A stretch of 64,000 nucleotides of DNA. It comes from DASPKM01 sp963817075 (GTDB lineage: Bacteria; Bacteroidota; Bacteroidia; Chitinophagales; Chitinophagaceae). The first letter of the stretch is position 1. Every line of letters starts with the position of its first letter. The stretch lies in assembly GCA_963817075.1 (NCBI GenBank), contig CAWFMT010000009.1, positions 248,001 to 312,000 of the forward strand. The letters run 5' to 3'. Below are positions 33,993 through 42,316 of the stretch, one piece after another. Below the pieces are notes generated by a model. It was given only the letters and a program-made list of their open reading frames with translations. It made no database searches and was not told the origin of the DNA. Both the position numbers and the translations under genes were made by a program.

Positions 33993-34934
33993 ATGAAGTA
34001 TGTTTTGTTGGTTCACGGAGGAGCAGGTACAATACTCAAGACCAGTATGACCCCTATCCTCGAGAAGTCTTACCGGAAGGGATTGCAGGAAGCACTGGAT
34101 GCTGGCTACGAAGTATTAAGACAGGGAGGATCTGCGGTGAATGCAGTCAAAGCTTCAACACTTATCCTGGAGGACAATCCACTTTTCAATGCAGGGAAAG
34201 GATCGGTTTTTACAAAAAAAGGTGTACAGGAAATGGATGCAGCTATTATGAATGGTGCAGATCTGAAGGCAGGATGTGTAGCAGGCGTAAGGAATGTTAG
34301 AAACCCAATTGAATTAGCATACCAGGTAATGACGAGCAGCGATCATGTATTTCTAAGTGGAGAAGGCGCAAATGATTTTGCCCTTAGCCAGGGAATGAAA
34401 TTAGAACCTGATGAGTATTTTTTCTCGCAGTTCCGTTACGATCAATGGAAAGCAGCGAGAGATTCAGATAATTATTTATTAGATCATTCAGACATAAGAA
34501 CTCGTTCTGAACCTACAAAATTTGGGACCGTGGGAGCGGTAGCCCTGGATGTAAATGGGAATATTGCTGCCTCAACAAGCACTGGTGGCATGACCAATAA
34601 AAAATATGGCAGGATTGGCGATACACCTCTCATTGGATGTGGGACCTATGCTAATAACAAGACTTGCGCTATAAGCTGCACTGGTCATGGAGAGCCTTTC
34701 ATTCGTGCTGTAGCAGCCTATGATGTGAGTTGTCTTATGGAATATAAAGGACTTAGCCTGCAGGATGCAATGGGTCTGGTGGTTAATAAGAAATTGATCG
34801 AAATGCAGGGTGAGGGTGGAATGATTGGAGTTGATGCATCGGGTAATTCAGCCATGCTCTTTAATTGTGAAGGGATGTATCGGGGAATAAAGACAAGTGA
34901 TGGTCATAACCAGGTGGCAATATATTCCGAGTAA
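33993..34934 (+). CDS. iaaA: Isoaspartyl peptidase/L-asparaginase (Ntn hydrolase)
   Basis: A 313-residue plant-type asparaginase precursor. The alpha part begins VLLVHGGAGTI and has EDNPLFNAGKGSVFT and EMDAAIMNG. Autocleavage is expected before Thr179 in KFGTVGAVALD, making that Thr the nucleophile; ASTSTGGMTNKKYGRIGDTPLIGCG (key parts STGGMTNK and RIGDTPLIG) lines the active site. It cleaves isoaspartyl dipeptides from damaged proteins and also asparagine. No signal peptide is present, so it is cytoplasmic. All key residues look intact. It is followed 49 nt later by the broken ispD. Confidence 0.93.
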   Translation: MKYVLLVHGGAGTILKTSMTPILEKSYRKGLQEALDAGYEVLRQGGSAVNAVKASTLILEDNPLFNAGKGSVFTKKGVQEMDAAIMNGADLKAGCVAGVRNVRNPIELAYQVMTSSDHVFLSGEGANDFALSQGMKLEPDEYFFSQFRYDQWKAARDSDNYLLDHSDIRTRSEPTKFGTVGAVALDVNGNIAASTSTGGMTNKKYGRIGDTPLIGCGTYANNKTCAISCTGHGEPFIRAVAAYDVSCLMEYKGLSLQDAMGLVVNKKLIEMQGEGGMIGVDASGNSAMLFNCEGMYRGIKTSDGHNQVAIYSE

Positions 34935-34983
34935 TTTCCTGGAATTTCCAGTCGAATATTTCACTAATAATCATAAAATTCAA

Positions 34984-35659
34984 ATGCAGAAGTATGCAGT
35001 AATTGTTGCAGGCGGAACGGGCAGCAGAATGAATTCAAGCATACCCAAACAATTTCACCTTCTGCAAGGAAAGCCTGTTCTATCCCATACCATTGAAAGT
35101 TTTCTTTCTTCCTTCAGCGATATTGAAATTATTGTTGTACTGGGAGCAGAATATCTTGAACAAGGAAGGGAATCTGATAGAAAGATGCAGCCAGCCTGAG
35201 AGAATAATCACAGCATTAGGAGGTCAAACTAGATTTCATTCAGTTAAGAATGGTCTGAAGCTGGTGGAAGAAAATTCCATTGTGTTTGTACATGATGGCG
35301 TCCGCTGCCTCGTTAGTCCTGATCTGATTAGGAGGTGCTATGAAGCTGCACTTGAAAATGGAAATGTCATTCCCGCTATTCCTGTTAATGATTCGATACG
35401 AATGCAGATCGGAGATATTTCATCGATGGTGGATAGGGAAAATCTTTTCATAGTGCAAACACCTCAAACTTTCTTCAGCAATCAGTTGAAAAAAGCTTTT
35501 GAACAGGAATTCCAGGATTTTTTTACTGACGAAGCTTCTGTAGCTGAGAAATTTGGAATTAAGATTCATCTGATCGCTGGCGAGGATGAGAATATCAAGA
35601 TAACCAGGCCGGTGGATTTGTTGTTGGCTGAAACCATTCTTGAGAATAGAAAGCGGTAG
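34984..35659 (+). pseudogene. ispD: ispD with one frameshift (MEP cytidylyltransferase)
   Basis: 2-C-methyl-D-erythritol 4-phosphate cytidylyltransferase, split over two frames. The first frame (34984-35199) begins KYAVIVAGGTGSRMNSSIPKQF, the CTP-binding loop. The second frame, in-phase with 35093 and ending at 35659, has GGQTRFHSVKNGL, VFVHDGVRCLVSP, NLFIVQTPQTF and the final GEDENIKITRPVDLLLAE. One extra base, or two missing, between about 35161 and 35196 would join them into a normal protein of about 224 residues. IspD is usually essential in the non-mevalonate isoprenoid pathway. The rest is undamaged, so a sequencing error is likelier than true loss. Confidence 0.85.
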
Positions 35660-35675
35660 TTAAGCACTCTGTTAG

Positions 35676-35757
35676 TTTAACCGCAAAGACGCCAAGGACG
35701 CAAAGTTTCGCAAGGATTCTTCGCGTAACCTTGCGCCTGCCCTTGGGGTTAAAAAAA
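35676..35757 (+). repeat. TTTAACCGCAAAGACGC hairpin repeat
   Basis: TTTAACCGCAAAGACGCCAAGG at the left is partly complementary to CCTTGGGGTTAAA at the right, with CGCAAGG and CCTTGCG inside. The same type of repeat is at 52754-52839, and fragments lie at 37786-37826 and 30731-30767. It is a dispersed intergenic element, possibly also acting as a transcript end. Confidence 0.65.
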
Positions 35758-35765
35758 CAAGTTTA

Positions 35766-35824
35766 CCCCCATCTCTCGACTTCGCTCGAGATGTGTGGGC
35801 TTGTCCCTCGACTTCGCTCGGGAC
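35766..35824 (+). repeat. Two CTCGACTTCGCTCGAG-type palindromes
   Basis: TCTCGACTTCGCTCGAGA and, 20 nt later, TCCCTCGACTTCGCTCGGGA are two related hairpins with GACTTCGCTC cores. Such palindromes occur widely in Bacteroidota intergenic DNA. The second touches the stop codon of the minus-strand gene that follows. Confidence 0.65.
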
Positions 35825-36930
35825 TAATCCTCAAATTTGCCAAGGTGTTGTTGAATAAGGAGGAGATTTTTTCTTAGGGTTTCTTTCAAATGCTGTTTGA
35901 GAAGACCACCCATTGAGCCTGTTTTCCTGAAAGATGGAGTATCAAAAAATTTACTGAGTTCTTCACTCAACTGCTCAGTTTTTGCAACTGTTGAAATAGT
36001 GTCTTTATTCATGATATTGATCAGGTCCATTATTCGGTACCTGTATGAGGCAAGCCTGAATGCCATCATTGTCCTTTCCTCCGTCTGGTATTGTTCTATT
36101 GAATCCCTATTCAGATATTTCATGGTGAGATTAACAAAAGCAACATTTTCCTTAAAAAACTGTGGCAGATATAAGTTCTTCCTTCCTTCATAAGACTGCT
36201 GATCAAAATCAATTGCTCTGAGACGATATTGAAAATCTTCAATATCTGGTGTGATATCAATGACAAAATTATAACTCCTCATATCTCCTAACAATCTGAC
36301 AAAGCATCGTTCATTAAACTTGACAAATTCTTTTGCTATCCGGATCTTGTTGGTGTCTGGCTGGTCCAGATATTGTTTGATGAATACATCGCCAGGAATT
36401 CCTGCGATATGTTCTTCTACAAGTGTTTCTTTGTTTGTAAGAAATGTAATTCTGTTTGGAGAAAGGATATGTTCCAATTCCAATCCGTACACCCTAGATG
36501 CATCGGCCAGTTTTATATAATAGTGATCATAATTATCATTGAATTTATTAACGATCCTTATTCGGAATGGATTGGAGTTTCCAAAAGTGCAGTAATCGAT
36601 CCGCGCTACATCAAGGTGTTTAATGAACGTCATATCACCTTCCGTTTTCAAAAAAGCATACATCCTTACCAACCCATCGCGAATAAATACCCATTCCCGC
36701 ATATCATAGGTAACTTTTTCCCAGAGAGTATCCTTTCCATGTTTGTCAAGGATGGGTACTGAATAAGTAAAATGGAGAAGATCCTTATACATTACAGGAA
36801 GTTTGACTTCCCGCCCATGATTTTTAAGGTATGCCCTTAAAGATTCGTTTATTGGAAAGATTGGTTTTTTTCGGGATGGTTTATTTCCCTCATCCACCTG
36901 AAAATCCATATTGTTCTTCTGTAAAGCCAT
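35824..36930 (-). CDS. Conserved hypothetical protein with kinase-like motifs
   Basis: A 368-residue soluble protein that I do not recognise as a characterised family. No signal peptide or membrane helix. Several blocks echo a protein-kinase/aminoglycoside-phosphotransferase fold: YYIKLADAS, with a Lys possibly acting as the ATP-anchoring residue; TLVEEHIAGIPGDVFI, like a hinge region; RLLGDMRSYNFVIDI, close to an HGDxxxxN catalytic loop with His replaced; and RAIDFDQQS, like the metal-binding DFG/IDFD. The C-terminal third is helical and charged. The N-terminus is disordered (NKPSRKKPIFP). Enzyme activity is not proved; it may be a pseudokinase. The upstream neighbour on the same strand is a BtuF-like gene 23 nt away. 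Confidence 0.7.
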   Translation of the reverse strand: MALQKNNMDFQVDEGNKPSRKKPIFPINESLRAYLKNHGREVKLPVMYKDLLHFTYSVPILDKHGKDTLWEKVTYDMREWVFIRDGLVRMYAFLKTEGDMTFIKHLDVARIDYCTFGNSNPFRIRIVNKFNDNYDHYYIKLADASRVYGLELEHILSPNRITFLTNKETLVEEHIAGIPGDVFIKQYLDQPDTNKIRIAKEFVKFNERCFVRLLGDMRSYNFVIDITPDIEDFQYRLRAIDFDQQSYEGRKNLYLPQFFKENVAFVNLTMKYLNRDSIEQYQTEERTMMAFRLASYRYRIMDLINIMNKDTISTVAKTEQLSEELSKFFDTPSFRKTGSMGGLLKQHLKETLRKNLLLIQQHLGKFED

Positions 36931-36952
36931 TACTGATGAGATATCATGAAAA

Positions 36953-37762
36953 TTAGGAATTATAAATCAGATGTCGAAGATGGCTAATGTACGCAGGAGC
37001 TTCGAGCAACCGGCTTCCATACCAACTGAATATCTGTCCATCTACTAATATTATTTCAGTACCTGGAAGCAAATGTTGAAGTTCGTCCAAATGATCTTGT
37101 TTAAATGGAAATGGTTCCGAAGAAAGTAAGAGAAGTTCGCAATTGAGAGACGAAAGCTCATGAATTGAAATCTCTGGATAACGAAGCTGGTCTTTGTATA
37201 TATTTTCCAAACCAGCATATTCCATTATGCTGTTAATAAATGTATCACCTCCCACAGTCATCAATGGGTCTTTCCAAATCAGATAACATGTTCTCGGTTT
37301 TGATTTTGGTTGTTGCTGTACTGCGAGGAAATTCTCAAAGTTTGATTTGATTCTTTCTACCAGATTACGGCCTTCTTCGCCTTTTCCAGTCAAATCGCCA
37401 ATTGATGCGATCATATCATATGCATCATCCAGAGTTTTGACATCACTTATCCAAACTGGAAAAATATTTGAGAGTTGCTCTATTTGATCCTGATTGTTCT
37501 CTTCCTTGTTTGCAAGAATTAGGTCGGGCTGCAATTGGCGGATTTGATCTAAATGAAGCTGTTTGGTTCCTCCAACCCTTTGCTTTGATCTGTACCAACT
37601 TTCTGGATGAACACAAAATTTTGTAATTCCGACAACCTCGTTATCAAGTCCCAGAGCATACAGTAGTTCGGTTTGTGAAGGAACAAGGGAAATAATTCTC
37701 CTTGGAAGCGTGGGGAGATCCACGATGCGATTTAACTGGTCAGTAATTACAACCTGATTCAA
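36953..37762 (-). CDS. BtuF-like helical-backbone metal/cobalamin-binding protein
   Basis: A 269-residue protein of the periplasmic-binding-protein class III. It begins VVITDQLNRIVDLPTLPRRIISLVPSQTELLYALGLDNEVVG, whose RIISLVPSQTELLYALG is typical of BtuF-type proteins; PESWYRSKQRVGGTKQLHLDQIRQLQPDLILANKEEN follows (key part VGGTKQL). IWKDPLMTVGGDTFINSIMEYAGLENIY is the second-lobe signature. Unlike true BtuF, no signal peptide or lipoprotein Cys is present, so it may stay in the cytoplasm or the start may be misjudged. No BtuC/BtuD genes are nearby. Cobalamin, cobinamide or iron-complex binding is possible; the ligand is unknown. Confidence 0.8.
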   Translation of the reverse strand: MNQVVITDQLNRIVDLPTLPRRIISLVPSQTELLYALGLDNEVVGITKFCVHPESWYRSKQRVGGTKQLHLDQIRQLQPDLILANKEENNQDQIEQLSNIFPVWISDVKTLDDAYDMIASIGDLTGKGEEGRNLVERIKSNFENFLAVQQQPKSKPRTCYLIWKDPLMTVGGDTFINSIMEYAGLENIYKDQLRYPEISIHELSSLNCELLLLSSEPFPFKQDHLDELQHLLPGTEIILVDGQIFSWYGSRLLEAPAYISHLRHLIYNS

Positions 37763-37785
37763 TGCTTAATTCTTGCATCATACAA

Positions 37786-37826
37786 TTTAACCGCGAATGA
37801 ACAAAGGCGCAATGGTACGCAAGGAT
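37786..37826 (+). repeat. Partial TTTAACCGC repeat
   Basis: TTTAACCGCGAATGAACAAAGGCGCAATGGTACGCAAGG resembles the left half of the repeat at 35676 and 52754 but lacks the closing arm. It fills most of the gap between cbs and the BtuF-like gene. Confidence 0.45.
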
Positions 37827-37840
37827 GAACTTAGATCTCA

Positions 37841-39205
37841 CTAGCTACCCAAAGCCTGTATCACGTCATACTTTGTTACGATATGAAGATTGCCTGCCTC
37901 ATCCTTACCTAGCACAGCGCCATTTTCCTTGTTGATCAGTGTTCGAAGTTTTTCAATCGGAGTTTCAAATTCCACCATTGGAAAAGCTTTTTCCATCACT
38001 CTCTCAACTATTTCTGTTTTAATATCGGGATTGCTAAATACTTTTTGAAATAGACCACCTTCGCTAATAGAACCGATTGGACCACTTCCATTCATGACAG
38101 GAATGTGTTCAATATCAAATTCCCGCATCAATTCAACAGCTTCAGCTACCGTCTGTGAAGGGTCGATGGTGATAGTTCGTTGTTTGCCTCTTGCGCTAAC
38201 GATATCACGGAATGTTTTTACGTCAAGGAATCCGCGTTCTGCCATCCACTGATCGTTATAAATTTTTGCGACATACCTGCTTCCATGATCATGTAGGATC
38301 AGAACAACCAGGTCGTCTTTTTTTAATTTACTCTTTAGCTGCATCAATCCCTGAATACAACTTCCTGCACTATATCCACAGAATAATCCCTCCTCTTTAG
38401 CAAGTCGCCTCGCCATAATGGCTCCATCCTTGTCAGTAACCTGTTCGAAGTGATCAATCACTTTCATATCATAATTGTCCGGCACAAAATCTTCACCAAA
38501 TCCTTCAGAGATATATGGGCGTACTTCGTTCATATCAATTTCACCTGTACGGAAATACTTTGTCAGTAATGAACCATATACATCAATTGCCCAAATTTGT
38601 ACATCTGGATTTTTTTCCTTCAGATACATAGCAGTCCCAGTTACAGTTCCACCTGTGCCGGCGGTGCAAACCAGGTGAGTGATTTTGCCATCAGTTTGAT
38701 TCCAGATCTCAGGCCCAGTAGTTTCGTAGTGGGCAAGTCGATTTGCAAGATTGTCGTATTGATTTGCGTGAAAAGAATTTGGAATTTCTTTCGCGAGACG
38801 GGCAGCAACAGAATAATAACTCCTTGGATCTTCAGGTTCAACATTTGTTGGGCAGACAATCACTTCAGCACCTAACGCACGCAAGATGTCCACTTTTGAA
38901 GGTGATTGCTTATCAGTTGTAGTAAAAATGCATCTATATCCTTTTACTACTGCAGCCATTGCAAGGCCCATTCCGGTATTTCCTGATGTGCATTCAATAA
39001 TAGTTCCCCCCGGTTTCAATTTTCCTTCCTGCTCGGCCACCTCAACCATTTTTACTGCCATTCTATCCTTGATAGAATTGCCAGGATTGAAGTATTCCAC
39101 TTTTGCAAGAACGGTGCAAGGGAGGTCGCGGGTGATCTTATTAAGTTTTACTAGGGGAGTATTTCCAATCGTCTCTAGAATATTATTTTTAACATCCATA
39201 ACCAT
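37841..39205 (-). CDS. cbs: Cystathionine beta-synthase with CBS-domain pair
   Basis: A 454-residue fold-type II PLP enzyme. The start has NNILETIGNTPLVKLNKI; PGNSIKDRMAVKM holds the PLP Lys (46 in this numbering); ECTSGNTGMGLAMAA is the substrate loop; GTGGTVTGTAMYL binds the PLP phosphate. From about residue 330 a tandem CBS (Bateman) module follows (RTITIDPSQTVAEAVELMREFDIEHIPVMN, key part VAEAVELMREFDIEHIPV). It condenses serine and homocysteine to cystathionine, or acts as a cysteine synthase; the Bateman module probably senses an adenosyl ligand. The N-terminal haem domain of animal CBS is absent. The true start may be the second Met (39199). Confidence 0.92.
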   Translation of the reverse strand: MVMDVKNNILETIGNTPLVKLNKITRDLPCTVLAKVEYFNPGNSIKDRMAVKMVEVAEQEGKLKPGGTIIECTSGNTGMGLAMAAVVKGYRCIFTTTDKQSPSKVDILRALGAEVIVCPTNVEPEDPRSYYSVAARLAKEIPNSFHANQYDNLANRLAHYETTGPEIWNQTDGKITHLVCTAGTGGTVTGTAMYLKEKNPDVQIWAIDVYGSLLTKYFRTGEIDMNEVRPYISEGFGEDFVPDNYDMKVIDHFEQVTDKDGAIMARRLAKEEGLFCGYSAGSCIQGLMQLKSKLKKDDLVVLILHDHGSRYVAKIYNDQWMAERGFLDVKTFRDIVSARGKQRTITIDPSQTVAEAVELMREFDIEHIPVMNGSGPIGSISEGGLFQKVFSNPDIKTEIVERVMEKAFPMVEFETPIEKLRTLINKENGAVLGKDEAGNLHIVTKYDVIQALGS

Positions 39206-39219
39206 TTGTTATTCACGGC

Positions 39220-39227
39220 AAAGGTAA
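39220..39227 (-). promoter_or_regulatory. -7 box upstream of cbs
   Basis: TACCTTTG on the minus strand, 14-20 nt before the cbs start, exactly matches TAnnTTTG. No good -33 TTG is seen. If used, the transcript would have almost no leader. Confidence 0.5.
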
Positions 39228-39327
39228 GATTTACACTTTCTGAAAACTGATATAATTATTGTTCAGGAATTAACCATTATAGTAACAATAATTTGTCTCG
39301 CAAATGGTTATCTATATAACCGTACCT

Positions 39328-41508
39328 ATGAAGCCACTTTCATATGCATTAATCTATTTATGCTTCACACTTAATTCTATTGTCGCAATAGGAACCAATT
39401 ATTTTATTTCTGCAACTGGGAATGATTCCAATACCGGGACTAGTATTTCATCAGCATGGAACACGATCCTAAAATTGAATACCATTTCTCTCCAGGCAGG
39501 GGATACGGTATTTTTTGAAGGAAGTTGTAGTTTCTCTGGTACAGTTTACCTCGATGGCAATGACATGGGTGATCCCACTTCGCCTGTTGTATTTACCTCT
39601 TACGGTTTAGGAAAAGGAATCATAAATGCCGGGACTGGATTTGGATTTAAAGCGTATAATTCAGCCGGATTTGAATTTAGAGAACTGGAAATAAAAGGAG
39701 CCGGACCAGAATTTAATAGCGGAAGCGGAATAGATCTTTATATGGATACTGCAGTTGATCTTGAATTCATTCATGTTGTCAATTGTAATATCAGTGGGTT
39801 TGGAAATAAAGGAATTGAGATCGGCTGCTGGGATACCTTTAAAGGATTTTCAAATGTGATTGTTGAATCAGTCAGTTGTTTTGATAATGGGAGAGGTGGG
39901 ATGGGCAGCTATGGATTCAACACCAATTATAATCATAAAAATTTTCATGTAACACAATCTGAATTTTATAATAATAAAGGAATTGCTTCAATTACGTCTT
40001 CACATACTGGCAGCGGGATCGTGCTCTCCGGGATCGACGGTGCTCTGATAGAGAAATGCGAAGCATTTAATAATGGCGAGAACAGTTCCAATCCTTCTGG
40101 TGGTCCTGTGGGCATCTGGTTCTATATTGTAAAAAATGGAATAATCCAGCATTGCGAAAGCCACCATAATAAGACTGCAACTATAGATGGTGGGGGTTTC
40201 GACATTGATGGAGGAAGTCAAAACTGTATTATTCAATATTGTTTTAGTCATGATAATTACGGACCAGGCTTCCTATTGGCTGAATACGGATCCGGAGTTC
40301 CATATACAGGAAATGTTATCAGGTACAACATTAGTCAGAATGATGGAAGGAAGGCATCTGCTGGTGCCATTACACTCTGGGCGGCCAATGCAGGAAATAA
40401 AATCTTAAACAGCCAGATTTATAATAATACGGTTTACTCAAGTGTCCTGGGAATTGTGAATGGAGGACCTTCTGCAGTAAAAATTATCGGACAGAATTTT
40501 TCCGCCGTAAAGTTTTTCAATAATATTTTTCATACACTGCCTGGTATAAGAATGATTGATGCCAACATGAACCTGGATAGTTCAGCTGTGCATTTCGTCA
40601 ACAATAATTATTATGGCCTTGCTGGCCTTCCAAGTTTTCACTGGAATGGTGGAATATATCCCGGACTTCCTTTGTGGAAACTCGCAGCTCCCGGACAGGA
40701 GCGAATCGGAGCACAATCATTTGGATTATCATTTGATCCTTTGCTGGTAGCGCCTGGCATCACTGGTACGATCGGAGTTGTACAATTACCAGTTCTGGAA
40801 ACACTTCTTGGTGGATATATGCTTAATACAAATTCTGCGATGCTTGATGCGGGTCTGGATTTGAGTGCAGTGGCAGGAATTGATATCGGCAATTATGATT
40901 TCTTCGGAAATGCTTCAAAAACTGGTATCAGTCAGGACATAGGAGCGCATGAGTGTTTCAACTGTTATAGTGTACTTAAGTCGAGAGTAAGGACATTCAC
41001 AGCAACCAGGATTTCGACCGGTGTAATTCTTAAATGGAATGTGGATGATCAATCTTCAATTCAAAACTATATTCTAGAGTCTGGTGATGATCCCATGGTT
41101 CTTAATACAAAACTCATCCTGAAGCCGGGAACTCAAAAGAGTAATTACCAGTTAGACACTACACCATTTTCTGGCAACCGGTTTTACAGGCTAAAAGTGA
41201 TCAGCGTGGATGGATCAATTTCTTATTCAATCATCAGGCAAGTCACTGGTCAAGCTAATCCGATTTTCAAGCTTATACAAAACCCTATTGGTGAATCAAT
41301 TCTGTTTTCCATAATTACACCACGCAAACAATTCTTTAATTTAGAGTTGTATAATGAAGGTGGTATGCTTCTTGAGAGAAAGAAAATCCTGGTCACACAG
41401 GAAGAATCGAAACATGAATGGAAACTTAGATTGAATTCAGGAATCTATATATTGAGGATCTTTTCAGATCAAGGCGATGATCGATCTTTTCGTGTAGTAA
41501 GGCTCTAA
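39328..41508 (+). CDS. Secreted parallel beta-helix protein with T9SS tail
   Basis: About 726 residues from the Met of MKPLSYALIYLCFTLNSIVAIG, a signal peptide; the frame also offers a start eight codons earlier. Residues 25-560 hold NYFISATGNDSNTGTS, typical of secreted beta-helix proteins, and repeated short strands such as GIEIGCW, GIVLSGIDGALIEKCEAFNN and FDIDGGSQNCIIQYCFSHDN, a right-handed parallel beta-helix. The last 80 residues (LIQNPIGESILFSI, LYNEGGMLL, SGIYILRIFSDQGDDRSFRVVRL, shortened) form a Por-type sorting domain. It should be exported by Sec and then across the outer membrane by the type IX system. Many relatives are polysaccharide lyases or epimerases; no catalytic residues can be assigned here. 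Confidence 0.85.
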   Translation: MKPLSYALIYLCFTLNSIVAIGTNYFISATGNDSNTGTSISSAWNTILKLNTISLQAGDTVFFEGSCSFSGTVYLDGNDMGDPTSPVVFTSYGLGKGIINAGTGFGFKAYNSAGFEFRELEIKGAGPEFNSGSGIDLYMDTAVDLEFIHVVNCNISGFGNKGIEIGCWDTFKGFSNVIVESVSCFDNGRGGMGSYGFNTNYNHKNFHVTQSEFYNNKGIASITSSHTGSGIVLSGIDGALIEKCEAFNNGENSSNPSGGPVGIWFYIVKNGIIQHCESHHNKTATIDGGGFDIDGGSQNCIIQYCFSHDNYGPGFLLAEYGSGVPYTGNVIRYNISQNDGRKASAGAITLWAANAGNKILNSQIYNNTVYSSVLGIVNGGPSAVKIIGQNFSAVKFFNNIFHTLPGIRMIDANMNLDSSAVHFVNNNYYGLAGLPSFHWNGGIYPGLPLWKLAAPGQERIGAQSFGLSFDPLLVAPGITGTIGVVQLPVLETLLGGYMLNTNSAMLDAGLDLSAVAGIDIGNYDFFGNASKTGISQDIGAHECFNCYSVLKSRVRTFTATRISTGVILKWNVDDQSSIQNYILESGDDPMVLNTKLILKPGTQKSNYQLDTTPFSGNRFYRLKVISVDGSISYSIIRQVTGQANPIFKLIQNPIGESILFSIITPRKQFFNLELYNEGGMLLERKKILVTQEESKHEWKLRLNSGIYILRIFSDQGDDRSFRVVRL

Positions 41509-41518
41509 ACAGAAATCA

Positions 41519-42166
41519 GTGAAAGTTTATTTTATTAGTGGGCTAGCGGCCGACCGAAGAGTGTTTAAGAATATTCAATTGCCGATTGAACACGAAGCAA
41601 TTTTTCTCGATTGGATTCAACCTCTGCCACATGAATCACTTCGCGAGTATTCACATAGAATGGCGGAGAAGATAGACAGAAGTGAAAAGTTCGCGATTGT
41701 CGGATTATCAATGGGAGGAATGATGGCAGTGGAAATATCCAATCAACTTTCACCTTCCAGAACAATACTTATATCAAGCATTCCTACTTCATCCCATTTA
41801 CCCGGGTATTATAAGCTAGGAGGAAAACTTCACATTCACAGGATCATTCCAATTGCCTTTTTGAAAAATGCATCAGTTATTAAGAGATTTTTCACCACGG
41901 AAACAGAAAGTGATAAGCAGTTATTAAAGGAGGTCATTCGTGAAAGCGATCCTATTTTTATTCGCTGGGCTATGGAAGCCATCGTGAATTGGAAAAATGA
42001 CCAGGTTCCTCCAAACCTTATTCATATTCATGGAACGAAGGATTTTTTACTTCCGATGCGTTATACAAAACCAACGCATGTTATCCAGAAGGCCGGGCAT
42101 ATGATGGTTATGACAAAGGGGGAAGAAATTAGCAGGTGTCTCGCGGAGGTGTTGGGAACAATTTGA
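41519..42166 (+). CDS. Alpha/beta hydrolase
   Basis: A 215-residue protein starting with GTG at 41519, 10 nt after the previous stop. It shows FISGLAADRRVF (the oxyanion-side loop), the nucleophile elbow VGLSMGGMMA with Ser64, IHIHGTKDFLLP holding the probable acid Asp, and KAGHMMVM with the catalytic His near the end. There is no signal peptide or membrane helix. The substrate is unknown; small esterase-like hydrolases of this kind are often annotated only by fold. The catalytic triad looks complete. Confidence 0.85.
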   Translation: MKVYFISGLAADRRVFKNIQLPIEHEAIFLDWIQPLPHESLREYSHRMAEKIDRSEKFAIVGLSMGGMMAVEISNQLSPSRTILISSIPTSSHLPGYYKLGGKLHIHRIIPIAFLKNASVIKRFFTTETESDKQLLKEVIRESDPIFIRWAMEAIVNWKNDQVPPNLIHIHGTKDFLLPMRYTKPTHVIQKAGHMMVMTKGEEISRCLAEVLGTI

Positions 42167-42196
42167 GAATTTGAAAATTTGAGAATTTGAAAATGA
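42166..42196 (+). repeat. AATTTGAAAATTTGAG stutter
   Basis: Four near-tandem copies of a 9-10-nt unit (TTTGAGAA, TTTGAAAA) follow the hydrolase stop. The same AT-rich family occurs at 47135-47175, inverted at 47395-47430, and before secE, rplL, rpoC and cysN. Confidence 0.6.
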
Positions 42197-42316
42197 AGAG
42201 AATCCTGAGAAACTTTGTTTAGTGAGTGGAGTCGAAGGATCAAGCCTCTGGGATTGAGTCCTTAACCCTTGAACTGTCAAACTCTCAAACCCTTCAATTA
42301 CTTTTGCCTCCATTTT

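Noticed and set aside
37763..37840. Cobalamin riboswitch near the BtuF-like gene
   Set aside because: The gap is too short and is filled by a TTTAACCGC repeat fragment; no B12-box-like sequence was seen.
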